51,901 nucleotides of DNA from a virus: positions 1 to 51,901 of the IMG/VR virus record IMGVR_UViG_3300046467_000510; one strand, written 5' to 3'. A program made the translations under genes and the position numbers. Under the pieces are notes generated by a model, which did not search any database, was not told the DNA's origin, and was given only the letters and a program-made list of their open reading frames with translations. Positions within the stretch are counted from its first letter, which is position 1, and each line of letters starts with the position of its first letter. Positions 24,326 to 33,532 of this stretch are shown one piece after another.

Positions 24326-24675
24326 TGCCTTTTAACGTCAACGTGTTTTCAAAGTTGATGCAGCAGAACGTAACAGTGGAGCCGTTCGCGTCTTACGACT
24401 CATATGGGAATGCCAGTTACGGATCAGCCGTCGCGTATGAGGCGGCGGTAGTCGGAAAGATTGAGCGAGTGGTAACAGTTGAAGGTCAAGAGGTTCCTAG
24501 CCGCCAAACGGTCTATCTGAAAAGCAACGTAACACTTCGTCCGGAAGATCGCATTACGCTATCGACTGGAGATGTTGGATCGACGGAAGGTTACGCGATT
24601 AATCCGGCCATCGTTTCGATCGGCCATTTCCCGTTCGGAAAGAATGCTGGATGCACGGTGGTTTATTTAAAGTGA
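24325..24675 (+). CDS. Head closure / stopper-like protein
   Basis: 116 aa, mainly β. 'QQNVTVEPFASYDSYGNASYG' and 'YEAAVVGKIERVV' resemble head-closure (Ad-like, SPP1 gp16-type) proteins, which seal the connector after packaging. The assignment rests mostly on position and size. It overlaps the adaptor gene by one base. Confidence 0.6.
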   Translation: MPFNVNVFSKLMQQNVTVEPFASYDSYGNASYGSAVAYEAAVVGKIERVVTVEGQEVPSRQTVYLKSNVTLRPEDRITLSTGDVGSTEGYAINPAIVSIGHFPFGKNAGCTVVYLK

Positions 24676-24682
24676 GAGCAAC

Positions 24683-24955
24683 ATGAATAAGATTAGTGTT
24701 GAGATTTCCGACGCCGCAAAAAAGAACCTGAAGACGTTTTGTCGTGAGTCTGGTTTAAAGACTGACGAGGCTGTGTCGTGGCTTATTTTTGAAACGGCTG
24801 TTCCTTCTATCTCTCGACAATCTAAAACGACACGCAATCAAAAGATGTCTGTCTCGTTAAGCGACAAGGCGTCGAAAGTCTTGTCCGGAGTTTGTAAACG
24901 GACACGGTCGAGCGAAGGCGTTGTTGTTGATACGTATTTATTGAGGCGCTTTTAG
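24683..24955 (+). CDS. Tandem ribbon-helix-helix-like regulator inside the tail module
   Basis: 90 aa made of two similar halves: 'ISVEISDAAKKNLKTFCRES' and 'MSVSLSDKASKVLSGVCKRT'. Each looks like a short β-strand followed by two helices, the ribbon-helix-helix plan of Arc and MetJ. A single chain with two RHH units would act as a built-in dimer. Structural modules rarely carry such genes, so it may be an inserted regulator. The 50 bases after it hold two direct repeats (24958-25003) that are natural operator candidates. Halves are inferred from pattern only. Confidence 0.55.
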   Translation: MNKISVEISDAAKKNLKTFCRESGLKTDEAVSWLIFETAVPSISRQSKTTRNQKMSVSLSDKASKVLSGVCKRTRSSEGVVVDTYLLRRF

Positions 24956-24957
24956 TT

Positions 24958-25003
24958 ATGGAGTTGAACGTTGAATTATTAAACGGAGTTCAACGTTAAA
25001 TTT
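24958..25003 (-). repeat. Two AACGTT-containing repeats between tail genes
   Basis: ATGGAGTTGAACGTTGAA (24958-24975) and GGAGTTCAACGTTAAATTT (24985-25003) sit in the gap before the 25009 gene. Read on the - strand they are TTCAACGTTCAACTCCAT and AAATTTAACGTTGAACTCC. The first matches the + strand element at 37280-37297, and the second resembles TTTAACGTTGCAACTC at 51045-51060. They directly follow the RHH-like gene. Confidence 0.7.
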
Positions 25004-25008
25004 AAAAA

Positions 25009-25473
25009 ATGCGACTACACCTGAAGGGTCACAAACAGGTCGCCGCGAAACTTAAAAGTCTCGCGATTGAGTTTCCAAAGGCCGCTGCGATAGCGTTAAA
25101 CCACGAAGCGCACGACGTGTTAGACCAAGCGCTTGAGTGGACGCCTGTACGAACTGGTCGACTTAGGCGTACTGGGAAGATTCAAAGCTTAGCAAAGCCG
25201 AAGAGTCTCTTCGTGCGAATCACTTACGGTACTAATTACGCTCTATATGTACATGAGATACCTCCGGGTCCGAAGAAGCCACAACAAGCGCTAAGGCCGA
25301 AGAAGAAGAAGAAAAAACCAGCAACAACAAAAGACGCTGGCCCGTCAGCAAAACGTCGTGCGTACCATGCGCCTCCAACGCGATGGAAGTTTTTAGAGGC
25401 CGCTGTTGATATGCACGCTAAGGGATTCGAACAACGAATCGGTAACGAGATGAAAGAGATTATAGGTTTGTAA
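25009..25473 (+). CDS. HK97 gp10-like head-tail protein
   Basis: 154 aa. 'LKGHKQVAAKLKSL', 'EAHDVLDQALEWTPVRTGRLRRT' and 'VRITYGTNYALYVHE' are the classic HK97 gp10 signature. A Lys-rich loop (RPKKKKKKPATTK) is unusually basic. This family sits at the connector-tail joint. Its stop overlaps the next ATG. Confidence 0.85.
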   Translation: MRLHLKGHKQVAAKLKSLAIEFPKAAAIALNHEAHDVLDQALEWTPVRTGRLRRTGKIQSLAKPKSLFVRITYGTNYALYVHEIPPGPKKPQQALRPKKKKKKPATTKDAGPSAKRRAYHAPPTRWKFLEAAVDMHAKGFEQRIGNEMKEIIGL

Positions 25474-25868
25474 TGTTACTTGACGACATTTCTGACCTCT
25501 TAACGACTGGCGGAGTAACGACATCAATCTTCAAGTCGTTTCTTCCGGAGCAACCAGATAACGCTTTAGTGCTAACCGAAACGGCCGGACAAGGACCAAT
25601 CCACGCCATGTCGACCGGACCGGGAAACGCTCAATTGGAGATTGCCGGCCTTCAGGTAATACGTCGCTCTACTAGTTACCAAACGGCTCGTCTTGAAATG
25701 CAGACCGTTATGGACTTGCTAGATGGCTTAACAGAGCGCACCATTAACAGCACGAGATACTCGTACGTGGAAGCGAGACAAGTTCCTTTTAGTATGGGGA
25801 GAGATGAGTCAGAAAGGTCGTTAGTGTCGGTCAACTTTTTAGCCTATAAGACTCGGTCAACGGAGTAA
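25473..25868 (+). CDS. Tail terminator-like protein
   Basis: 131 aa. 'FLPEQPDNALVLTETAGQGP', 'LEIAGLQVIRRSTSYQTARL' and 'YSYVEARQVPFSMGRDESER' match the small tail-terminator/minor capsid proteins that cap the tail tube. It lies directly between the gp10-like gene and the first tail-tube-like gene, as usual. Confidence 0.7.
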   Translation: MLLDDISDLLTTGGVTTSIFKSFLPEQPDNALVLTETAGQGPIHAMSTGPGNAQLEIAGLQVIRRSTSYQTARLEMQTVMDLLDGLTERTINSTRYSYVEARQVPFSMGRDESERSLVSVNFLAYKTRSTE

Positions 25869-25872
25869 GTAA

Positions 25873-26283
25873 ATGGCGACAGTGATTTATACGAACGCGG
25901 AACTTTTTATTGGTGGGTACGACCTAAGCGCTGACCATAACGAGCTTGGACTCGACTACTCGTCTGAAATGCAAGACGTGACAACCTTCGGACAAGACAC
26001 ACGCATTAAAACAGGAGGTCTCGAAACGGCTTCGGTGTCGGGAAACGGGTTTTGGAATGGCGGAACCAATAACGCTGACCAAGCGTTCTTTAATTTCGTC
26101 GCCGCTATCGGAGGCGAGTATTCGAACCCGCCTCTAGTTATATTCGCTAACGGGATTACCGAAGGCGAAGAGCTTAGTGCTGGCTACGCGATGAAAGCGA
26201 CGATAGCGAATTACAATATTGGTAACACGGTTGGCGACATGCTAACGTTTGATATTACGGCTGAAAGCGCCGGAATTAAATAA
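25873..26283 (+). CDS. Tail tube-like protein, copy 1
   Basis: 136 aa. It is similar to the gene at 26682: both begin MAT-x-x-YTNA, then have 'LSADHNELGLDYSSEMQD' or 'LSAHASEVGLNFASEMQD', and 'DTRIKTGGLE' or 'DTRVRKGGLK'. 'DMLTFDITAESAG' is common near the end of major tail proteins. One of the pair is probably the major tail tube subunit. This copy, first in order, is the better candidate. Confidence 0.65.
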   Translation: MATVIYTNAELFIGGYDLSADHNELGLDYSSEMQDVTTFGQDTRIKTGGLETASVSGNGFWNGGTNNADQAFFNFVAAIGGEYSNPPLVIFANGITEGEELSAGYAMKATIANYNIGNTVGDMLTFDITAESAGIK

Positions 26284-26295
26284 AAGGGAGACCTC

Positions 26296-26667
26296 ATGGC
26301 CATTGTTAGAGCCATCCCACTTAAGGATGCGACAGAGACAGCGTTAACGAGTTGTGGGGTTGGAACAGCGTATGACATCGGAGCGGTAGCAGACGGAGAA
26401 AAGCTTTATGCGGGACTTCACGTTCTATCGTCATCAACTGGTGGGTTGACGGTGCGCTTACAAGGGTCCTCGTCAAGTGGGTTTGGTGCTGGGAAGTTTA
26501 CGAGTCATGTCTCGTTTAGCGAGAACAGTTGTCGACACGGACAGTGGGCGACACCGTTAACAACGGGAACAATAACGTCGACGCACCAAAAGTTCTGGCG
26601 CGTTGAATGGGGAATGACAACGTCTGGTGAGTCCTACAAGATACTCCCGTGGATGGGTATTCAGTAA
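26296..26667 (+). CDS. Putative tail-associated protein between the two tube-like genes
   Basis: 123 aa, β-rich by composition, with AAGGGAG before the ATG. 'KLYAGLHVLSSSTGGLTVRL' and 'HQKFWRVEWGMT' suggest a carbohydrate-binding-like or Ig-like β-sandwich, but no family is certain. It lies between the paralogous tube genes. Confidence 0.5.
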   Translation: MAIVRAIPLKDATETALTSCGVGTAYDIGAVADGEKLYAGLHVLSSSTGGLTVRLQGSSSSGFGAGKFTSHVSFSENSCRHGQWATPLTTGTITSTHQKFWRVEWGMTTSGESYKILPWMGIQ

Positions 26668-26681
26668 AGAGGTGACAAGAG

Positions 26682-27092
26682 ATGGCAACACTGGTTTATA
26701 CAAACGCGAAGATCGAAATTAACGGAGTCAACCTTTCGGCTCACGCATCTGAAGTTGGCTTAAATTTTGCGTCCGAAATGCAGGACGAAACGGCGATGGG
26801 CGACGACACAAGAGTTCGCAAAGGCGGGCTAAAGGATTGGTCGATCGATGTCACATGGCATCAGGACTTCGCCGCTGGCGCAGTTGATGCAACGTTGTTC
26901 TCGTTAGTCGGAACGACCGTGTGTGTTGAGCTTCGTCCTCAAAATATTTGTTCGACAGCTATCAATCCAACGTACTCAGGTATCGCTTGTATCGAAAGCT
27001 ATAACCCTGTGGGTGGTGCTGTTGGTGCGTTACTTGATGCGCCGACGACGCTCCAGTCCGCTGGGTCGCTGTCGCGTGCCAGTTCGTCGTAG
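26682..27092 (+). CDS. Tail tube-like protein, copy 2
   Basis: 136 aa, the same length as the gene at 25873 and clearly related to it over the first 55 residues. The second half differs and contains Cys ('VCVELRPQNICSTA'). The pair suggests a tandem duplication with 26296 in between. This copy may be a minor tube or tail-tip variant. Confidence 0.62.
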   Translation: MATLVYTNAKIEINGVNLSAHASEVGLNFASEMQDETAMGDDTRVRKGGLKDWSIDVTWHQDFAAGAVDATLFSLVGTTVCVELRPQNICSTAINPTYSGIACIESYNPVGGAVGALLDAPTTLQSAGSLSRASSS

Positions 27093-27097
27093 GCAGC

Positions 27098-27391
27098 ATG
27101 AAGGTTAACGGTAAGAGCGGTTCGTTGTTCTTTCGTTACCAGAAGGCAGTCAACTTGGGAGTATGGACGATTGAACCTGTTACTAGCACATCCGGTAACA
27201 GGTTTCGTCTTTCTGCTTCTGTCGAATCGCTTGTCGAACCTTGGTGTAACGAGCGGCCGTTGGATGTGAAATTAGATTTCGGTAACGCACAGTGGTTATG
27301 GGAAAACGTCGACCCGAAGACAACAGCGCCCACGATCACGTTGGAACTAGAAAACGCACCCACAATAATTAAGGAGAGAGTTAATGGCTAA
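27098..27391 (+). CDS. Small tail-module protein, unknown
   Basis: 97 aa following the second tube-like gene by five bases. Content such as 'RLSASVESLVEPWCNERPLD' gives no family. It overlaps the tail chaperone gene by eight bases. A structural or assembly role is inferred from place. Confidence 0.55.
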   Translation: MKVNGKSGSLFFRYQKAVNLGVWTIEPVTSTSGNRFRLSASVESLVEPWCNERPLDVKLDFGNAQWLWENVDPKTTAPTITLELENAPTIIKERVNG

Positions 27392-27815
27392 CGTCTGGTC
27401 GGTAACGCCGGAAGAGAAAAAGATTGAACTCGTTTGGGATGACGGAGATACAAAACGAGAATTCTGGATTTCAGTAAAGCAACGTCTGACGGTGGGCGAG
27501 AACAGAAATATGCTGAAGTCGATTAGTAAGGTCTCGACAAAGATAGCCGGACGAGGACAAAAGTCCGAAGGCGGTGCGGAGGCGAACTTTGAATGGACCG
27601 AGTACTCGTTCGCACGATGCTCGGCGTACTTACTTGACTGGTCGTTAACTGACGAGTCGAACAATAAGTTGCCACTCGACCGTCCGACACTAGAAAGCTT
27701 CAACCAAGAGGTCTTCGATCTAATCGACAACGCGATTGATAAACACGAACAGAACGTAAACGAAGCACACGAAAAAAAAACAAAGAGTGGTGGTCGGAAG
27801 CGCAAAGCGACATAG
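27384..27815 (+). CDS. Tail assembly chaperone, short form (G-like)
   Basis: 143 aa, just before the tape measure gene, the standard site for tail chaperones. 'DDGDTKREFWISVKQRLTVGE' and 'RCSAYLLDWSLTDESNNKLP' are family-like. The last codons run through nine A bases (27772-27780), where ribosomes can slip to make the longer form. The 0-frame product ends in a basic tail, GGRKRKAT. Confidence 0.78.
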   Translation: MANVWSVTPEEKKIELVWDDGDTKREFWISVKQRLTVGENRNMLKSISKVSTKIAGRGQKSEGGAEANFEWTEYSFARCSAYLLDWSLTDESNNKLPLDRPTLESFNQEVFDLIDNAIDKHEQNVNEAHEKKTKSGGRKRKAT

Positions 27816-27940
27816 CGATTATGCGTCGTATGGGGTGGTCGTGGCAGGACTACTCCGGACTCCCGGTCGTTTATGTCCCACCGCTTCTTGAGTACTTGCG
27901 AAAGGAAGACACCGATCGACGTCGGCAGTCGAAACGATAA
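27384..27940 (+). CDS. Tail assembly chaperone, -1 frameshift form (GT-like)
   Basis: Reading 0-frame codons to 27779 and then slipping back one base gives a 185 aa product. The -1 frame is open from the slip site to TAA 27938-27940 and encodes 'NKEWWSEAQSDIAIMRRMG', then 'WSWQDYSGLPVVYVPPLLEY'. The tape measure ATG follows with no gap. Tail chaperone pairs made this way are a long-tail phage hallmark. There is no independent start with a good Shine-Dalgarno for the second part, which favours frameshifting over a separate gene. Confidence 0.75.
27773..27779 (+). promoter_or_regulatory. Slippery site A_AAA_AAA for -1 frameshift
   Basis: In the 0 frame, codons at 27774-27776 and 27777-27779 are both AAA and are preceded by another A, so both tRNAs can re-pair after a -1 shift. 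A run of G-rich sequence follows (GAGTGGTGGTCGG), which may pause the ribosome. I did not find one clear pseudoknot by eye. Confidence 0.7.
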
Positions 27941-30900
27941 ATGATATCTGGACGGATCGAGGCGATTCTTGAATTAAAGAATCGCATGAGCGCGAAGTTC
28001 AAAAAGGCCACGCAGGACGCTGAAAAGTTCCAACAGCGTATGGACAAGATTGGTCAGAACGCGACACGTGTTGGTGGCGCGATGACTGCTGGTATCACGC
28101 TACCGCTCACGGCCATCGCCGTCGCCTCAGTAAGCGCCTTCTCGTCGTTTCAAAAAGAGATGAGTGGCGTGCAAGCCGTTACGCAAGCATCAGGAAAAGA
28201 CTTTCAAAAGTTAGAAGGACTCGCGACACGCATGGGCGAGTCAACCGTCTTTACCGCAACGCAATCCGCAGAAGCGATGAAGGCGTTCGGTCTTGCCGGT
28301 TTTGAGACTGACGAGATTATGAGCGCACTAGAGCCAACGCTCAACCTTGCGGCCGCTGGATCGATGGACATGGCGACGGCCGCTGGTATCGCCGCGAAGG
28401 TCACGCGAGGTTACGGAATCGAAGCGTCAGGCACGACACATGCGATGGACGTGTTAACGAAAGCGTTCACGACATCAAATACGAATCTTGAGGAACTCGG
28501 GAACAGTTTCAAGATGGTTGGGCCTGTTGCGAAGACTGCTGGTGTGTCGTTTGAGATGACAACTGCGGCTCTACAGACAATGGCCGACGCTGGTATTACA
28601 GGGAGCGCTTCTGGCCGACAGTTACGTCGAGCGATGCTGCGGTTAGTTGACCCACCCGGAGAGGCTGCTAAGGCGCTTAAGAAGCTCCGCGTCGAAACGA
28701 GCACGGCCGATGGTCGCATGAGACCGTTTGACGAGATTATTCAAGAACTCGAACCACATCTTCAGGACACTGCCGCGATGGCTCAAATCTTCGGAACGGT
28801 CGCGATGCCGGGTATGGTGGCTATTCTCGAAAAGGGTTCTGACGAACTACGCAACATGACCGCCGCGCTAGAGGACTCAGACGGCACGGGAAAACGTATT
28901 GCTGATGTTATGTTGAAGAACCTCAGCGGAGCGTTTACGTTACTGACAAGTGCGATGGAAGGCGTCTGGTTAGCGATTGGTAAACAACTAGAGCCAATCC
29001 TGATGACTTTAATGAAGGTCGGCACAAAACTCGCTCATGTTTTTTCACGAGAAATTATTCCGGCGTTTGCAACAATGGATCCGGGTATTAAGGTTGTTGT
29101 TGTCGCGCTCCTCGCGCTCCTCGCGGCCGCTGGACCCGTCTTAATGATGTTCGGTTTATTAGCGCCAACCATCCCAGCTATCGTCGGAGCGTTAGGAACC
29201 ATCGCCGGAGTCTTAACGGGTCCGGTGTTATTGTTTGGCGCGTTAGCAACAGTGATTGCCGTTTACATCTCGCGAAGTGAAATGGCGCGGAAGTTTGTCG
29301 TGGCGCTTGGTCGCGTTTTATTAAGCCTCGCGAAGGTAGCACTAAAGGGTCTCATTCTTGGTTTCAACTTAGCGCTGGACGCACTCTTCGCGTGGTGGGA
29401 TTTTCTTTTTACTGCGCTCAACTTTCTAACGGGCGGTATTGTTGAGAAAGCGTTCAACGCATTAACGGGTGGACTGACATGGTTAGCTGACGCACTCGGC
29501 GTTGCGGAAGAGGCGACTGAGGACACGTCGCAGGCGCTTGACGATTGCGCTGTCCCTGTCGCGACAGTAACAGACGCACTCGACGGACTCGCCGGAGAAA
29601 TTGATGACGATGTCGTTCCGGCAGTTGAGGACATGACTGAGGCGTGGGAAGAGATTGCGAAAGGGTGGAAGACTGGAGCCATTCCTGAAGCCAAAAACAT
29701 GATGTTGGCGCTTGCTGACGTTGGCGGTATTTCAAGATTGACCGTGGCTGAACAAAAGGCGCTCCATTCAACAATCGATACAGCTATCGCTAAATATAAA
29801 GTGCTCGGACAGACAGCGCCACAAGAGATGGTACGTGTCTGGCAAGCGACTCGACGTGTTGGAGAAGAAACGAAACAGGTTGTTGCAAACATTATTGGCG
29901 CCATTAGCACGCTCCCAACGTTTGCCGAAGCGTTCCCTTGGCTGGCAGAAGAAAACCAAATCAAAGTTACAACCTCATTAGATCCGAATCAGATTGTTGG
30001 TGGTATCGAACCGGAGGGCATGGTGTCGGTCGGCCAAATGATGGGGTCGGGATTAAAGAGAGGATTCGCGGCGATTGTTAGCGGGATTCCAGACACCGTT
30101 ATCGACGCGTTCAAAGGCGGTGGCGGTCTCTTCGGAGCGTTCCAAGCTATTGGAGCGCAAGCTGGCGCAGCGTTCGGAGGCAATACGCTTGGCGCGATTG
30201 GCGCGAAGCTGGCAAGTAAAGAAGGCGCAGGAAAAATGCTGAAGGGATTCGCGTCAATGTTGGGTCCAATCGGCGCGGCGGTCGGCTCGTTAGCTGGACC
30301 TCTTATTGGTGGCCTTAAGAAATTATTCAGCGGACCGACAGTTGCGGAGTCTGTTCGTAAAGCTGGCGGCAAGATGTTTGCGAAAGGTATCTCTCAAGGT
30401 CTATCCGAAGCGATAGAGGCGACACGGGAGTCAACGCAATCAGATTTCGGCGCGATGATGATGCACATGAGTGACATTATTGAAGAACAAGGTGGTGTCA
30501 TCGCGATGGGTATGGAAAAAGCCATCAGCAGTGTGCGTGATATTTTTAGTGCTGTCGAACAAGGTGGCATCACAACCGAACAAGCGGCCCAGACGTTTGG
30601 CGAATCGTTTGGCAAGATTGCAAGCGCGATGGTTGAGTCGGGCGGCATCGCGACCTCTAAATTTACAGAACTCATCACGCTTGCCGAACGTTTCGGTACG
30701 ACAGGCGAAACAATTAAGTTCGTAGGCGAACAAGCGAAACTAGCATCCGTCGGCATCGCGGCCATGTTTGGCCCGACGATTGAAGAGGCGAAGGGATATA
30801 ACGCGGCTATAGCGAAAAACAGGGAAGAGTGGGAGGCGATGCACCCTGCTCTCGACAAAGCTCTTGCTGATTATGAAAAAGTTTTCGAGGCGCACAAGAA

Positions 30901-31897
30901 AGGCAAAGCGTCCCAAGATGACCTTGACGAGGCTGGCGCAAAATATAACCAGACGCTTGAGCGATACGAAGAACTCGCGAGGGAGAAAATAGAACTTGAT
31001 GAAAAGCTGAACAAGCTAGCCTCGCTATCTCAAGAAGAATTGGAAGACCTCGGCACGATAGCCGTTGCGTCGTTTGAATCGGCGTTGGCTGCTGGCATGT
31101 CGTTTACTGAAGCCGTGGAAGCGCACGGTCCAGCGCTCGACGCCATTATCGACGCGCAAAAAGAACTTGGAATCGAATCTGATAACGCTGCGATTAAAGA
31201 GTTGTCGCATTTCCAAGATCGGATTCGAAACAACAAAGGATTAGTCGCGGGAGTAGAAGCGTTAGACGACACCATGTTGGCGTTGTCCCGAACTGGATCG
31301 TTAAACGCTGAAACCCTCGGCGCGATGGAGCGCCAAGGGAGTCGAATGTATGACAAGTTGATCGAAAAAGGATTCACGCAAGAACAAGCCGTTCTAATGA
31401 TGGGTCCTGCGCTGAAAACAATTATGGAGGCGCACGAAAAGCTCGGCATCCCAGTTGATGAAAACACACAACGATTAATCGACCAAGCAAAAGAGGCCGG
31501 TGTTCTAGAGACAGAACAGAAGAGCGGGTGGTCGGCTATTGAAACAGCGGTCGGTAATCTTATTTCTAAAATGGACACGTTGATCGGTAGATTGACAGGC
31601 GTGAAGAACGAAGCCGACAAGATTCCGAAGGAAATAAATATCGCCGCGCATGTAAGTTATACAGACAGCGGAATAGATACGTCAGGACAGCATGGCCTTG
31701 AATTTGCGGCCGCGCACGGTGGCATCGTTACTCGACCATCTATCGGTTTAGTGGGAGAGGCGGGTCCCGAGGCTATTATTCCTTTGAGTAAACTCGACAG
31801 CCGCGACGAGCGATTGTTTCGGGAAATCCGTTCTCTCAAATCAGAACTCCGCAACCTTCCACTCCATTTACGGGACGCGATACTGCTGGCGGGATAA
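27941..31897 (+). CDS. Tail tape measure protein
   Basis: 1318 aa, the longest gene in the window. The N-terminal part is a TP901-type tape measure core ('FQKEMSGVQAVTQAS', 'MGESTVFTATQSAEAMKAFG', 'ASGRQLRRAMLRLVDPPGEA'). Near residues 385-450 is a hydrophobic block ('VVVVALLALLAAAGPVLMMF') that may enter the host membrane. Later parts are Ala/Gly-rich and coiled. The end 'GGIVTRPSIGLVGEAGPEAI' is the usual tape measure tail. At roughly 1.5 Å per residue this would mean a tail near 200 nm, an estimate only. Confidence 0.95.
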   Translation: MISGRIEAILELKNRMSAKFKKATQDAEKFQQRMDKIGQNATRVGGAMTAGITLPLTAIAVASVSAFSSFQKEMSGVQAVTQASGKDFQKLEGLATRMGESTVFTATQSAEAMKAFGLAGFETDEIMSALEPTLNLAAAGSMDMATAAGIAAKVTRGYGIEASGTTHAMDVLTKAFTTSNTNLEELGNSFKMVGPVAKTAGVSFEMTTAALQTMADAGITGSASGRQLRRAMLRLVDPPGEAAKALKKLRVETSTADGRMRPFDEIIQELEPHLQDTAAMAQIFGTVAMPGMVAILEKGSDELRNMTAALEDSDGTGKRIADVMLKNLSGAFTLLTSAMEGVWLAIGKQLEPILMTLMKVGTKLAHVFSREIIPAFATMDPGIKVVVVALLALLAAAGPVLMMFGLLAPTIPAIVGALGTIAGVLTGPVLLFGALATVIAVYISRSEMARKFVVALGRVLLSLAKVALKGLILGFNLALDALFAWWDFLFTALNFLTGGIVEKAFNALTGGLTWLADALGVAEEATEDTSQALDDCAVPVATVTDALDGLAGEIDDDVVPAVEDMTEAWEEIAKGWKTGAIPEAKNMMLALADVGGISRLTVAEQKALHSTIDTAIAKYKVLGQTAPQEMVRVWQATRRVGEETKQVVANIIGAISTLPTFAEAFPWLAEENQIKVTTSLDPNQIVGGIEPEGMVSVGQMMGSGLKRGFAAIVSGIPDTVIDAFKGGGGLFGAFQAIGAQAGAAFGGNTLGAIGAKLASKEGAGKMLKGFASMLGPIGAAVGSLAGPLIGGLKKLFSGPTVAESVRKAGGKMFAKGISQGLSEAIEATRESTQSDFGAMMMHMSDIIEEQGGVIAMGMEKAISSVRDIFSAVEQGGITTEQAAQTFGESFGKIASAMVESGGIATSKFTELITLAERFGTTGETIKFVGEQAKLASVGIAAMFGPTIEEAKGYNAAIAKNREEWEAMHPALDKALADYEKVFEAHKKGKASQDDLDEAGAKYNQTLERYEELAREKIELDEKLNKLASLSQEELEDLGTIAVASFESALAAGMSFTEAVEAHGPALDAIIDAQKELGIESDNAAIKELSHFQDRIRNNKGLVAGVEALDDTMLALSRTGSLNAETLGAMERQGSRMYDKLIEKGFTQEQAVLMMGPALKTIMEAHEKLGIPVDENTQRLIDQAKEAGVLETEQKSGWSAIETAVGNLISKMDTLIGRLTGVKNEADKIPKEINIAAHVSYTDSGIDTSGQHGLEFAAAHGGIVTRPSIGLVGEAGPEAIIPLSKLDSRDERLFREIRSLKSELRNLPLHLRDAILLAG

Positions 31898-31900
31898 GTT

Positions 31901-33532
31901 ATGCCAACAGTTACTGCGACTCCCGAACTTTATACTCGGTACGGTGGATGGCTTCTTGGGGTGGATGGGAGTAGCGAACTCGGAACGTCCACTCGTATCG
32001 GAGGCATCGTGACGAACATCACTTCCGACGTTCGTCTGGGCGAAGCAGATGTTGAATTGAGTTATGGCGTGGGAGCGGCTGGACCGCTCGACCGCGTAGC
32101 GGAAACAGGAACATTGCTATTTAGTTTAGATAACAGCGCCACGAACAGTCACGCAGCACAAGGCGCATATTCACCCGGACATACGAACGCGCTTGCTGGT
32201 TGGGACATAGGAAACCTTATTGAGCTTCGCATTACGTACAGCGGAACAACCTATTACAAGTTCACCGGAACGCTCAGTAAGATTTCTCCGGCTGCTGGTC
32301 AATACCAGAGTCAAGCCGTTGAATGTGTCGCGGTCGATTGGATGGACGAGGCGGCCATTTCTAAAGTTAAAGGCGTAACCGTTCAGTCGAACAAACGGAG
32401 CGACGAGCTTATTAAAGACCTTGTCGACAACGCAGTTACAGTTCCTCCAAAGTCGACCGACTACGCAACTGGGCAAAGCAGTTTCGTAACCGCATTCGAC
32501 AACCTGTTGGACGCTCAGACATCCGTGTTAAGAGCGTTACACGATTGCGTGATTTCAGAACTCGGATACCTTTACATCAAGGGAGATACAACGGGTGGAG
32601 GGGTGCTAACGTTTGAAGACAGACACACAAGGCCCAAGACAGGAGCGGCGGTTGGTTCGTTTAATAACACCATGACCGGTCTTGAAGTCGATCGAGGTCG
32701 CGACGGGATTATTAATACCGCCTATGTTGTTGTGCATCCGCGCACGACTGACGGATCGACGTCCGTGTTGTATGAACTAACGACGACCGGAAGCACACCA
32801 TCTATTCCACCAAGTTCAACCATCACAATAAATTGTCCATATCGAGAGGCGTCTATTAACGCGTATCGCGTTGCGGCCGCGACAATTATTACTCCCGCGA
32901 GTGGGAGCGATTGGATCGCCAATTCCGCATCTGATGGGACTGGAACCACTTTAACTGCCGATGTAGATGTAAGCGTTAAGACGCAGGCTGCCAACGCTGT
33001 CGACTTGGAGATTACAAATAACAACACGACAGCGACCGCCTACTTAACGACGCTCCAAGTTAGAGGAACGGCCATTCGGGATGTTACAGATACCGTGATG
33101 TCGGCAACGGACGACGTTTCAATGAACAAGTATGGAGAGCGGGATGTGCGTATCGATATGAAATACGAATCGAACGCTGGCGAGTACGGTAACGAGATTG
33201 CGAATTGGATTTTGAATATCTATAAGGACCCACGTTATGTCGTTAACGGATTCAGGTTGGCATCAAACATATCCGATACCATGATGACCCAGTCGCTCGC
33301 GAGAGAACCCGGAGATAAAATTACGTTTGCCGAGGCCATGACAGGAATAAGCACAACCGATAGTGGTGTCGAGGTTGGTTATTTTATAAACGGAGTCCGT
33401 ATGAGTATCGGCGCGGGTGACATAATAACGACCGAGTGGGTCTTAGCGCCAGCCACCGCAACACAGGCGTGGGTTCTCGATCAGGTTGGTTCAAGCGAGT
33501 TGGGCTTAACTACGAACTTGGGGTTCGCATGA
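31901..33532 (+). CDS. Minor tail protein (distal tail/hub region)
   Basis: 543 aa following the tape measure by three bases. It is β-rich, with 'RIGGIVTNITSDVRLGEADV', 'GNLIELRITYSGTTYYKFTG' and 'QAVECVAVDWMDEAAISKVK'. These are typical of distal tail and hub proteins that carry a β-sandwich and a tail-knob-like domain. Later repeats of short Ser/Thr-rich strands occur. Its stop overlaps the next ATG. The exact hub role is not clear. Confidence 0.65.
   Translation: MPTVTATPELYTRYGGWLLGVDGSSELGTSTRIGGIVTNITSDVRLGEADVELSYGVGAAGPLDRVAETGTLLFSLDNSATNSHAAQGAYSPGHTNALAGWDIGNLIELRITYSGTTYYKFTGTLSKISPAAGQYQSQAVECVAVDWMDEAAISKVKGVTVQSNKRSDELIKDLVDNAVTVPPKSTDYATGQSSFVTAFDNLLDAQTSVLRALHDCVISELGYLYIKGDTTGGGVLTFEDRHTRPKTGAAVGSFNNTMTGLEVDRGRDGIINTAYVVVHPRTTDGSTSVLYELTTTGSTPSIPPSSTITINCPYREASINAYRVAAATIITPASGSDWIANSASDGTGTTLTADVDVSVKTQAANAVDLEITNNNTTATAYLTTLQVRGTAIRDVTDTVMSATDDVSMNKYGERDVRIDMKYESNAGEYGNEIANWILNIYKDPRYVVNGFRLASNISDTMMTQSLAREPGDKITFAEAMTGISTTDSGVEVGYFINGVRMSIGAGDIITTEWVLAPATATQAWVLDQVGSSELGLTTNLGFA

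Noticed and set aside
29263-29964. 233-codon open frame on the - strand
   Set aside because: It is antisense to the tape measure gene; Ser/Ala-rich, typical of shadows.
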